Source: Dehalococcoidia bacterium (GTDB lineage Bacteria; Chloroflexota; Dehalococcoidia; Tepidiformales; Tepidiformaceae). Taken from it: a stretch of DNA of 9,054 nt. Of this stretch, positions 1 through 5,908 are shown piece by piece. The stretch spans positions 1 through 9,054 of the forward strand of contig JALOAP010000100.1 in assembly GCA_023228745.1 (NCBI GenBank). Direction: 5' to 3'. The translations under genes and the position numbers were made by a program. Position 1 is the stretch's first letter, and every line of letters begins with the position of its first letter. The notes beneath the pieces were generated by a model, which searched no databases, had not been told where the DNA came from, and saw only the letters and a list, made by a program, of their open reading frames with translations.

Positions 1-150
1 CTCGGTCAGGTCGATCACCGAGAGGGCAGCGAGCCGTCGCTCTGGCGACCCATCCTGCACTTCGTTCACGAGTTCGGGTGTCGTCATGCGGCGGAAGGCG
101 GATTCGTGCTGTTGCCAGCCGTCGTATTGGGGCGGGAGGCGCCGGTCCAT
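1..150 (-). CDS. N-terminal part of an unrecognised protein (runs off the left edge)
   Basis: An open leftward frame enters from the window edge. From the ATG at 150 it encodes 50 residues beginning MDRRLPPQYDGWQQ; an internal ATG at 87 begins MTTPELVNEVQDG. The stretch after residue 22 (ELVNEVQDGSPERRLAALS) resembles a helical, HEAT-repeat-like sequence, but too little is present to assign a family. I prefer the ATG at 150 because TACCAT, a good -10 hexamer, ends exactly 6 nt before it, the same geometry as the leaderless fur start in this window. Neither ATG has a Shine-Dalgarno sequence. The frame stays open well upstream of 150, but that part reads like non-coding sequence (runs of Arg, Ser and Pro). 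Function unknown. Confidence 0.45.
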   Translation of the reverse strand, partial: MDRRLPPQYDGWQQHESAFRRMTTPELVNEVQDGSPERRLAALSVIDLTE

Positions 151-270
151 GGCGTCATGGTAGGCAGCGAGCGATGGGCGGGGAAGGTCGCAATGCCAGA
201 ATCGTCGTAGTGAAATGCCCGGATTTCCCACGAACGGAGGCCGCTGGCCCGGTGTTGCGAAGCGTGCTGA

Positions 271-289
271 CCGGCCGGGCGAGGGCCGG
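271..289. other. GC-rich hairpin in the gap between two leftward genes
   Basis: CCGGCC (271-276) and GGCCGG (284-289) form a perfect 6-bp stem around a 7-nt loop. It lies about 50 bp past the stop of the hypothetical gene at 342-821. No T-tract follows on either strand, so it is not a convincing intrinsic terminator. It could stabilise the 3' end of that transcript or be chance in GC-rich DNA. Confidence 0.3.
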
Positions 290-341
290 CATGGTGATGA
301 CCTACGACGTGAAACAGTGGGTGCGCGCGAAGGGGTAGTGG

Positions 342-821
342 CTAGCGAACGGCGGTACGGCGGGCGATGGCGGCGGCAGCGGTCGGAGTAACGGTACGCC
401 GGGTGGAGACGGTCGGCTCCTGGCAAGCCTTCACGAGGGCACTATCGACGATCTCGGTGAGACCGGCGCCGCGGGCCTCGTCGCGCACGAAGGCGACGGT
501 GGAGGAGATGACCTGGCTAAAGCCTGGCCACTCTTCGCAGCGGAGGACGCGCAGATGGCGGGACGACTCGTTCCATTCGACGACCAGGCGTGCGCGGGCA
601 GCGGGGCCGGCGGAGTAGCGGGTGTAGCCGCCGAGGTATTCCTTCGTGAGGTGGAGCCCCTTCCTGCTGGGGTCGATGTTGGCCCGTTGCAGTCCATCCC
701 AGAGGTCCCCAAGGGCCAGAAGGAGGCGGAAGGCAACATCGTTGGTATCAGCGCGCACAGACCTATCCCGAAGTTGATTTGCCGGGGCAGGAGCCCGGCA
801 TTGCGTATAAGTGTACTCCAT
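342..821 (-). CDS. Hypothetical protein, about 159 residues
   Basis: I do not recognise this family. The frame is open from an ATG at 821 to a TAG at 342. The central part (about residues 25-130) has a normal protein-like composition, with an amphipathic LLLALGDLWDGL segment and a likely beta-rich stretch (ARLVVEWNESSRHLRVLRC). The last 20 residues are Ala/Arg/Thr-rich and look disordered. There is no signal peptide or membrane span. The ATG has no Shine-Dalgarno sequence. A GTG at 758 (residue 22) has a weak purine-rich GGGATAGG upstream and could be the real start, giving about 138 residues. A rightward frame overlaps much of it, but the leftward one reads better. It is probably its own transcription unit, 64 bp downstream of the dehydrogenase gene. 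Confidence 0.5.
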   Translation of the reverse strand: MEYTYTQCRAPAPANQLRDRSVRADTNDVAFRLLLALGDLWDGLQRANIDPSRKGLHLTKEYLGGYTRYSAGPAARARLVVEWNESSRHLRVLRCEEWPGFSQVISSTVAFVRDEARGAGLTEIVDSALVKACQEPTVSTRRTVTPTAAAAIARRTAVR

Positions 822-885
822 TAGGGGAGAAAATGCACAACTGTTCTATGGATGCAATAGAGCGGAGGCATATTTCGTGACCCTG

Positions 886-1800
886 CTAGGTGGGAGGCGC
901 TCCGCTCGCGGAGCCCTTCGGCAGGTAGGTCGCGAGCCCGGCCGCCAGCGGTGTGAGTGGCAGGCCAAAGACCTCGCGAAGCTCGGTGGTATCGGACGTG
1001 GGGTCCATCGTGATGAAATCGATCGCGCCGGGCGTGAGGGGCCGCCCGGGGAGATGCTGGGCGACGGAAGCGACGGCCTTCATGAGCCAGGTGGGCTGGT
1101 GGAGGAGGAAGCGGCGCTTACCAGCGACCCGCAGGGCGGTGCGGATGATCTCGTCCATCGTGAGAATTTCCGGCCCGCCGATTTCGAAGAGCCGGTCGCG
1201 GGCGCGGTCGTTCGTGACTGCGGCAGCGACATGGCGGCCGAGGTCGTTGACGAAGAGCGGGTTGAGGCGTGTCTTCCCGTCACCGATGACAGGCACGAAC
1301 GGCAGGAAGCGGGCGAACGAGAGGAATCGGTTGAGCGATTGGTCGGCGGGGCCGTAGACCCAGCTTCCACGGAAGATCGTGTAGCCGGGCGCGTTCTCCT
1401 TGATGTACTGCTCCTCGTGCCACTTGAAGCGGAGCCAGTGGAACTCTGCATCCGGGGCGGCACCAGCGCCGCTGATGCCGATGAAGTGGGGTATCCCTGC
1501 GGCCTTCGCTGCATCGACGAGGTTGCGGGTGCCGCCGTAGTCGACGCGTTCGAAGGTAAGGCCCTTCTTCGGGTTCTCAATCGGGGAGTTCGGAAACTGC
1601 ACGGCGTCGACGACGGCGTCGTGGCCTTCGAGCTTCCCCTGTAGCGACTCCGGCTGCGTGACGTCGCCGCGAATTGAGCGGACGCGTGGGTCGCTCACAC
1701 TGGAGCGGCTCAGCACGGAGACCTCATGGCCCTGCTCCAGGAGCGCTTCCAGTGCGGCGCCGCCGAGGAGGCCCGCACCGCCTGCCACCAGCACCTGCAT
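886..1800 (-). CDS. NAD(P)-binding atypical short-chain dehydrogenase (NmrA/NDUFA9-like)
   Basis: This 304-residue Rossmann-fold protein starts MQVLVAGGAGLLGG, with the nucleotide-binding Gly motif GGAGLLG at residues 7-13. Later family features are GDVTQPESL (45-53), where the adenine/ribose side is usually read; the V-D-Y-G-GTRNLVDAAKAAGI segment (about 86-103); ISGAGA (109-114); and the ILR-like TIFRGSWVYGP (141-151). The classical YxxxK catalytic pair is not evident, placing it among atypical, complex I NDUFA9-like SDRs, some of which act as reductases and others as sensors or assembly factors. The substrate cannot be told. The frame extends 39 codons further upstream, but the ATG at 1800 is chosen because AAGGGGGA lies about 6 nt before it and because the Rossmann strand begins there. 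It is divergent from the small gene at 2039. Confidence 0.88.
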   Translation of the reverse strand: MQVLVAGGAGLLGGAALEALLEQGHEVSVLSRSSVSDPRVRSIRGDVTQPESLQGKLEGHDAVVDAVQFPNSPIENPKKGLTFERVDYGGTRNLVDAAKAAGIPHFIGISGAGAAPDAEFHWLRFKWHEEQYIKENAPGYTIFRGSWVYGPADQSLNRFLSFARFLPFVPVIGDGKTRLNPLFVNDLGRHVAAAVTNDRARDRLFEIGGPEILTMDEIIRTALRVAGKRRFLLHQPTWLMKAVASVAQHLPGRPLTPGAIDFITMDPTSDTTELREVFGLPLTPLAAGLATYLPKGSASGAPPT

Positions 1801-2038
1801 GAATTTCCCCCTTTGCGGTGGCACTTCCCGGCCACGACAGCGTCCGGACGATGGCCGGCGCCTCTCCAAGGGTATCGGAGGTGCGAGGCGCGCCGGCGTC
1901 AGGAAGCTGACGGCCACCCGGTACAGGGATGACGTGTTGTTGCAGTGCCGGGCTCCGGCGGATTCTTTAGGTGGGCACGAACATTATTCGATGCGTAGCT
2001 GGTACTTTCTGGTGCGCCCCCAACCGCCCGGAGGAACC

Positions 2039-2290
2039 GTGCACAAGTGTGCGATTTGCCGCCACCTTGGCCTACGACCACGCGAAACGAACAGCGTGGT
2101 GGGTCTCGCGACAGCCATCGGCGAACTCGTCGCCGAGGCACATGATCATCTCGACGAAACGCCCGGAGAAGGCGTCCACGTGATGCTGCCGGCGTGCCCG
2201 GAGCATGTAGTGGATGCGTATCGCGGCAGACTCACGGGTATCCGGATGGCGTGGCGTGTCCCGCTCCAGCCACCGCTGGCAAGCGGCTGA
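2039..2290 (+). CDS. Small CxxC/CxxH protein, possible zinc-binding, unknown function
   Basis: An 83-residue product starts VHKCAICRHLG (GTG start) and ends PLQPPLASG. The GTG at 2039 is chosen because GGAGGA sits just upstream, ending 3 nt before it. An in-frame ATG at 1991 would add 16 residues but has no Shine-Dalgarno sequence. Visible features are Cys4-x-x-Cys7 near the start and Cys53-x-x-His56 (PACPEH) near the end, separated by a probable helix (VVGLATAIGELVAEAHDHLD). Four such ligands would suit one zinc ion in a treble-clef or ribbon-like fold, but this is inferred from spacing only. The gene lies 43 bp before fur on the same strand, and fur has its own promoter in that gap. I do not recognise the family. 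Confidence 0.6.
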   Translation: MHKCAICRHLGLRPRETNSVVGLATAIGELVAEAHDHLDETPGEGVHVMLPACPEHVVDAYRGRLTGIRMAWRVPLQPPLASG

Positions 2291-2297
2291 CGCCACG

Positions 2298-2327
2298 TTG
2301 ACACCCTGATCGAGGCCTACCTACGAT
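2298..2327 (+). promoter_or_regulatory. Sigma-70-type promoter of the Fur-family gene
   Basis: A perfect -35 hexamer TTGACA (2298-2303) is followed by an 18-bp spacer and TACGAT (2322-2327), a good -10 element. Six bases later is the GTG start codon at 2334, so transcription is expected to begin at or next to the first base of the coding sequence. No Shine-Dalgarno sequence could exist on such an mRNA. No clear Fur-box-like inverted repeat overlaps it. Confidence 0.75.
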
Positions 2328-2333
2328 TCGCTT

Positions 2334-2744
2334 GTGATACTCGCCGAAACCAGTGTGACTGCTCGCCTGGCCGACGTTGGGCACCGCGTAACGGGGCCAC
2401 GGAGGCGAATCGTGAAGGCGATTGAGGAGCTGGGTGGGCCCTTCACCGTGGAAGAGCTGACGGCCGTCGTGCCCGGGGTGGGCCGAGCGACGGTGTTCCG
2501 CACGGTGAAGCTGCTGCTGGAATCTGAAGTGCTGTGCCGGATGACGCTCGAGGACGGGAGCATTCGCTACCAGCTTTCGCGCGGCGAGCACCACCACCAC
2601 CTGATTTGCAGCGAGTGCGGCGCTATCTCTGAATTTTCGGACCCGGAGCTGGACGCCCTGATCCACCAGAACGCAGAGATCGATGGGTTCCAGCTCGATT
2701 CGCACAGCCTGGAGCTGTACGGCCGGTGCGCACGCTGCGCCTAA
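2334..2744 (+). CDS. Fur-family metal-responsive transcriptional regulator (Fur/Zur/PerR type)
   Basis: The 136-residue protein matches the Fur family in length and layout. It has an N-terminal winged helix (about 1-80) with recognition helix GRATVFRTVKLL (50-61), then a dimerisation and metal-binding domain. Metal ligands seen are the HHHH cluster (86-89), the structural zinc pair Cys92-x-x-Cys95 in LICSECG, Glu100, His124 in HSLELYG, and the C-terminal pair Cys132-x-x-Cys135. Such dimeric repressors bind operators when loaded with Fe(II), Zn(II) or Mn/Fe. The sequence alone does not separate Fur, Zur and PerR, and no transporter of obvious metal specificity is adjacent. The GTG at 2334 is the only sensible start: the winged helix begins soon after, and it is positioned for leaderless translation. 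It converges on purU with 13 bp between stops. Confidence 0.93.
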   Translation: MILAETSVTARLADVGHRVTGPRRRIVKAIEELGGPFTVEELTAVVPGVGRATVFRTVKLLLESEVLCRMTLEDGSIRYQLSRGEHHHHLICSECGAISEFSDPELDALIHQNAEIDGFQLDSHSLELYGRCARCA

Positions 2745-2757
2745 ATGGGGCGGACGA

Positions 2758-3648
2758 TCAGGTGCCGGAGAGGTCGCGCAGGAGCGTGCGCATGCCGGGC
2801 TTGAAAACGACCTTATCGTTCAGGACGACGATTTCGTTATTGAGGTAGAGCTGGAGCGCGCGGCTCAGTACGTTCCCTTCGAGCGCCCTTCCCTTTGTAC
2901 GCACATCTTCAAAGGAGTCGACTCCGACGTCTATCTGGAAGACGTCCTGCAGGATGATCGGGCCGGCGTCGAGCTCTTCGGTCACAAAGTGGGCGGTACA
3001 GCCGCTGACGCGGACGCCATCTTCCCATGCACGGCGATACGGATTGGCGCCGGGGAAGTAGGGAAGCAACGAGGGGTGGATATTGATGATGCGCCCGGCG
3101 TAGGGGTGAACGACTGTGGGCGTGAGGATCTGCATATAGCGCGCGAGGACGACGACATCGGCCCGGGCGGCCGCGAGGCGATCGAGCAGGAAGGCTTCGT
3201 GTTCGGCCTTGTCGGTGCTGGGGTGCCATTCGAAGGGCAGGCCAGCGGCTTCAGCGACCGGGCGAAGTGTCTCATGGTTGCCGAGGACCACGGCGAGGTC
3301 GCCGTTGAGCAGGCCTTCACCATGGTCGGCGATCAGCTTCTCCAGGCAGTGTGCTTCGCGACTCACGAGGACAGCGACGCGGCGGCGCTCGCGCTCATTG
3401 TAGAGTGAGACGCGAATCTCCATACCGATTTCCGAGCCGATGGCGAGCAGTCCCGTGATGAGCTCATCGAGCGAGGCGGAGGCATCGGTGATGTCGACGA
3501 GCATGTCCATCAGGAACTGGCCGCGAACGACGCGCTGCTCAATGTCTTCGATGTTGACGTCGCGTTCGGCGAGGTAGGTGCTGATGCGGGCCACGACGCC
3601 CTTTTGGTCGCGGCCGAGCACACTGACGATTGCAAGGATTCGAGGCAC
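2758..3648 (-). CDS. purU: Formyltetrahydrofolate deformylase PurU
   Basis: PurU hydrolyses 10-formyl-THF to THF and formate, balancing one-carbon pools and supplying formate for purine synthesis. The 296-residue product has an N-terminal ACT domain (about 1-85, starting PRILAIVSVLGRDQKGVVAR), followed by a formyltransferase-like domain. The catalytic Asn-His-Asp triad is visible as Asn189 and His191 in INIHPSLLPYF and Asp228 in ELDAGPIILQD. The PGANPYRRAWEDGV segment is PurU-like rather than PurN-like, as is the ACT domain. Length is close to the roughly 280-290 usual. I chose the GTG at 3648 because GGTGATC, a 7-nt match to the anti-Shine-Dalgarno sequence, lies 3 nt upstream and the ACT strand begins at once. 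The frame continues to a TTG at 3681, whose extra residues are unlike the family. The ACT domain suggests amino-acid control (Gly/Met in E. coli), not shown here. Confidence 0.94.
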   Translation of the reverse strand: MPRILAIVSVLGRDQKGVVARISTYLAERDVNIEDIEQRVVRGQFLMDMLVDITDASASLDELITGLLAIGSEIGMEIRVSLYNERERRRVAVLVSREAHCLEKLIADHGEGLLNGDLAVVLGNHETLRPVAEAAGLPFEWHPSTDKAEHEAFLLDRLAAARADVVVLARYMQILTPTVVHPYAGRIINIHPSLLPYFPGANPYRRAWEDGVRVSGCTAHFVTEELDAGPIILQDVFQIDVGVDSFEDVRTKGRALEGNVLSRALQLYLNNEIVVLNDKVVFKPGMRTLLRDLSGT

Positions 3649-3665
3649 GGAGATCACCAAGGAGA

Positions 3666-3715
3666 GGGTGGGTGGGCACAAGGGTAAAGGGGCGGGGACG
3701 AAGGGGCGAACCGGG
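3666..3715 (+). other. G-run cluster, potential G-quadruplex
   Basis: Eight runs of three or four G occur in 50 nt. The first four are GGGTGGGTGGG, then CACAA, then GGG (3666-3684), which fits a three-tetrad quadruplex with loops of 1, 1 and 5 nt. The rest are at 3689-3692, 3694-3697, 3703-3706 and 3713-3715. The tract lies 18-67 bp upstream of the purU start and on the template strand for purU, so the purU leader RNA would be C-rich. Confidence 0.45.
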
Positions 3716-3767
3716 AATGAATCCGCTTGTTCGCTGAGGACGTATCATTAAGGTATGGTAAAGGGGC
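3683..3767. repeat. 11-bp direct repeat GGTAAAGGGGC, two copies 74 bp apart
   Basis: Exact copies lie at 3683-3693 and 3757-3767. A start-to-start distance of 74 bp is close to seven helical turns, so both would face the same side of the DNA. They flank the weak rightward promoter candidate and could be operator sites, but one copy is inside the G-rich tract, where short matches arise easily. Confidence 0.35.
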
Positions 3768-3800
3768 ACTGTGCTCCCGGGTGGTGGTGAGGAGGTAGTT

Positions 3801-3892
3801 CCACAGGAAGGTGACTGTGGGCCGTAAGAGGCTGGACCTGCAGTACCGGAAGGGTGTCCCAAGAGATTCCCGGGACATCTGTGCGATCTCTT
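3801..3892 (+). promoter_or_regulatory. Possible structured mRNA leader with mutually exclusive hairpins
   Basis: Three pairings can be drawn by eye. Hairpin A: CCACAG (3801-3806) with CTGTGG (3815-3820), loop of 8 nt. Hairpin B: GGTGTCCC (3853-3860) with GGGACATC (3872-3879), eight pairs including one G-U, loop of 11 nt. Pairing C: AAGAGAT (3861-3867), which is in the loop of B, with ATCTCTT (3886-3892), seven perfect pairs. B and C either compete or form a pseudoknot. The absence of a linker between their first strands makes a full pseudoknot strained. I could not match this to a known riboswitch class. No energy calculation was done. Confidence 0.35.
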
Positions 3893-4059
3893 TACGATGG
3901 CCAAAACTGGCTCGCGGAAGTGTGCGTGCTGCATCGGCGCGTGAGGAGGTGTGCATCAGCGACGCATAGGTGATTGGCGTGCGCAAAATATCCATCGAAT
4001 TTAAGGGAGACGGCGCGCACCTTACCGTCCGGTTAATCGAAAGAGAGGGACCCTAACCG

Positions 4060-5811
4060 ATGACCAGAACCGCATGGCGAATCTTGTTCAGCATGTTCGC
4101 CATCTTCGCGATCATGGCCGTCGCCGTTGCGTGCGGAGACGACGATGATGACGACGGTGGCGACACTACTCCAGGCGGCGGTAGCACCGCCACGCAACCG
4201 AGTGGTGGTGGCGGTGAACCGAAAGAGGGGGGCAGTCTGAAGGTGCAGTACCTCGACGTGCAGTCGTGGGACCCGCACTTTTCGAGCTTCGCCCAGGACA
4301 TCGGGCACCACGGATTTGTGTGGCGCGGGCTGTATAAGCTCGACAAGGAGAACAATCCGGTCCCCGAAATGGCGGCGAGCGAGCCTGAGGTTTCGGCGGA
4401 CGGCCTGACCTACACCGTGAAGCTGAAGGACGGCCTGAAGTGGTCGGATGGCGAGCCGCTGACGGCAGCAGATTTTGTTGCCGGCGTGCATCGCACCTGT
4501 GACCCGGACAACGCGGGCCAGTATTTCTACCTGCTCTCGAACATTGTCGGCTGCGACGACTTCTACACAGCGAACGGCGACCCGGAGGGTGACCCGCCGG
4601 TGGCTGCAAAGTCGGCGGAGGAGAAGGAGCAGCTTCGTGAGGCGATTGGTGTGAAGGCCGTCGACGAAACGACGATCGAATACACGCTGATCGAGCAGCA
4701 GCCGACCTGGCCGATGATCCTGACGATGTGGATGACGTACCCGGTGCCGAGGCACATCGTGAAGACATCGGGCGAGGCCTGGCCCAGCGACCCCACCAAG
4801 CTCGCGTTTAACGGTCCGTTCAAGCTGCAGAGCTACACAACGAAGAGCGGTGCGGTCTTCGTGCGGAACGACAACTACGCGGGACAGCACCCTGCCTACC
4901 TCGACCAGGTTGAGTTCGTCTACATCGAAGACAACGCGCAGTCGAACAATGCCTTCCGCTCCGGCGAGATTTCGGTGGCGCTGGCGGACACATCGAACCT
5001 GACAGTCCTCCAGTCGGAATTCAAGGACGAGCTGCTGAGCTACCCACAGCCGGCGACCATTGCTCTGCAAATGCAGATGGAGCGGCAGCCACTGGACAAC
5101 GAAAAGGTACGGTTGGCGCTTTCGCGGGCGATTGACCGCGACACGCTGGCGAATAACGTGCTGCAGGGCGCAGTACTGCCGACGACCAGCTGGATCCCTG
5201 CTGACGTGGCGAAGATCGAGGAGGGCACCTTCGACGACGAGGTCGGCTTCGACCCGGACGCGGCGAAGAAGCTGCTGGATGAGGCTGGCTATCCAAATGG
5301 CCAGGGCTTCCCGAAGCTCACGATCCTGATCCGCGACACACCATCGAACACCGCCACAGCGAACTTCCTGCAGGCGGAGTTCAAGGAGCACCTGGGGATC
5401 GATGTGGACATCGAGGTGGTGGACGCGCCGACGCGCTCGCGGCGGTTCACGACAGAGGACTTCGAGCTGTTCCCGGGTGGCTGGATCCAGGACTACCCGG
5501 ACCCCGAGAACTGGATTATCGGCCTCTTCGACAAGGACGGGACGCTCAACCATTACAACTGCTTCGACTCGGACATCGACACGCTGATCGGCAAGGCCCG
5601 GTACAACACGAACAACGAGGAGCGGCTGGAGCAGTACCGCGAGATCAATGAGCTCATCTCGACGCGGGCGTGTGGTGCTGCGCCGATGTACCACCAGGCA
5701 AACCACATCCTGGTCAGCCCGAAGGTGGGTGGGATCGAGGAGTTCCACTCGTCGCAGGACCGGGTCCTCGCGGCTGACTGGGCTCCGGAGGAGTGGTATC
5801 TGAACGACTAA
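4060..5811 (+). CDS. Peptide-type ABC transporter substrate-binding lipoprotein (SBP family 5)
   Basis: The 583-residue extracytoplasmic solute receptor delivers oligopeptides, or another family 5 ligand, to the permeases encoded downstream. The N-terminus is a lipoprotein signal: basic TRTAWR, a hydrophobic segment, then AVAC with the lipidated Cys at residue 25. An acidic GDDDDDDGGD run and a Gly/Ser/Thr/Pro linker to about residue 57 follow. Family 5 hallmarks are SWDPHFSS (about 69-76), the surface motif SADGLTYTVKLKDGLKWSDG followed by EPLTAADF (about 110-140), and AFNGPFKLQSY in the middle. The C-terminal region includes GGWIQDYPDPENWI. Length is usual for DppA/OppA proteins. The ATG has AGAGGGA 9 nt upstream. 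The ligand cannot be predicted; nickel, dipeptide and sugar-oligomer binders share this fold. It is first in an operon with two permeases. Confidence 0.93.
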   Translation: MTRTAWRILFSMFAIFAIMAVAVACGDDDDDDGGDTTPGGGSTATQPSGGGGEPKEGGSLKVQYLDVQSWDPHFSSFAQDIGHHGFVWRGLYKLDKENNPVPEMAASEPEVSADGLTYTVKLKDGLKWSDGEPLTAADFVAGVHRTCDPDNAGQYFYLLSNIVGCDDFYTANGDPEGDPPVAAKSAEEKEQLREAIGVKAVDETTIEYTLIEQQPTWPMILTMWMTYPVPRHIVKTSGEAWPSDPTKLAFNGPFKLQSYTTKSGAVFVRNDNYAGQHPAYLDQVEFVYIEDNAQSNNAFRSGEISVALADTSNLTVLQSEFKDELLSYPQPATIALQMQMERQPLDNEKVRLALSRAIDRDTLANNVLQGAVLPTTSWIPADVAKIEEGTFDDEVGFDPDAAKKLLDEAGYPNGQGFPKLTILIRDTPSNTATANFLQAEFKEHLGIDVDIEVVDAPTRSRRFTTEDFELFPGGWIQDYPDPENWIIGLFDKDGTLNHYNCFDSDIDTLIGKARYNTNNEERLEQYREINELISTRACGAAPMYHQANHILVSPKVGGIEEFHSSQDRVLAADWAPEEWYLND

Positions 5812-5835
5812 CCGGTGAGGCTAGGAATACTCCAC

Positions 5836-5870
5836 GGGGGACATGGGCATCGTCTCGTGTCCCCCTTCCT
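5836..5870 (+). terminator. Intercistronic terminator-like hairpin (attenuator) between binding protein and permease
   Basis: GGGGGACA (5836-5843) pairs perfectly with TGTCCCCC (5858-5865); two more inner pairs, one G-U, are possible. The loop is about 10-14 nt and TTCCTTCT follows. The stem is strong but the T-tract is interrupted by C, so partial termination is more likely than complete. A second, imperfect hairpin (TCTAC 5871-5875 with GTAGA 5889-5893) follows directly. Such hairpins after a binding-protein gene commonly lower permease expression or protect the upstream mRNA. Confidence 0.65.
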
Positions 5871-5908
5871 TCTACAATCGCACCAATCGTAGAAACGAGG
5901 GGCGTTCT

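Larger units (their letters stand above)
3649..4059. other. 411-bp divergent spacer between purU and the peptide transporter operon
   Basis: No convincing protein gene lies here on either strand. It contains a G-rich tract beside purU (3666-3715), an 11-bp direct repeat (3683 and 3757), a weak rightward promoter candidate (TTGTTC 3727-3732, 16-bp spacer, TAAGGT 3749-3754), a cluster of possible RNA hairpins (3801-3892), and the ribosome binding site AGAGGGA (4044-4050) for the binding-protein gene. Base composition is more mixed than in the flanking genes, with AT-rich patches near 3743-3756 and 3985-4003. If the weak promoter is real, the transporter mRNA would have a 5' leader of about 300 nt. 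Confidence 0.6.

Noticed and set aside
811..1644. Long rightward open frame of 277 codons opposite the dehydrogenase
   Set aside because: It is antisense to a clear Rossmann-fold protein with a good ribosome binding site. Its own translation shows no domain and has the Glu/Val/Gly bias of a shadow frame.
1947..1959. Small hairpin GCCGG-GCT-CCGGC in the gap before the small CxxC gene
   Set aside because: Five pairs with a three-base loop and no T-tract; expected by chance in GC-rich DNA.
1658..2038. Upstream extension of the small CxxC gene back to 1658
   Set aside because: The extension is antisense to the dehydrogenase start and has Arg/Ser/Pro-rich shadow composition. The GTG at 2039 has GGAGGA just before it.
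3755..3790. 11-residue open frame MVKGHCAPGWW with tandem Trp codons, like an attenuation leader peptide
   Set aside because: Its only AAGG is 1 nt before the ATG, it overlaps the predicted start of transcription, and nothing downstream concerns tryptophan. No support beyond the Trp pair.
3897..3944. 15-residue Cys-rich frame MAKTGSRKCACCIGA
   Set aside because: No ribosome binding site, and too short to judge. CxCC in so short a frame can be chance.
3817..3969. 50-residue GTG frame preceded by GGAAGGTGA in the leader
   Set aside because: The purine-rich stretch is close to the GTG, but the sequence has rare codons (AGA, TTA, CGA) unlike the neighbouring genes and no recognisable features. 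The same bases form the candidate hairpins.
3974..4001. Possible promoter TTGGCG with AT-rich DNA near 3985-4003
   Set aside because: No -10-like hexamer at 16-18 bp from TTGGCG, so it was not called as a promoter for the transporter operon.
4033..5748. Leftward open frame of 571 codons opposite the binding-protein gene
   Set aside because: High GC at third positions leaves the antisense frame free of stops. The translation is Arg/Val/Leu-rich with no recognisable domain, while the rightward frame is a textbook family 5 binding protein.
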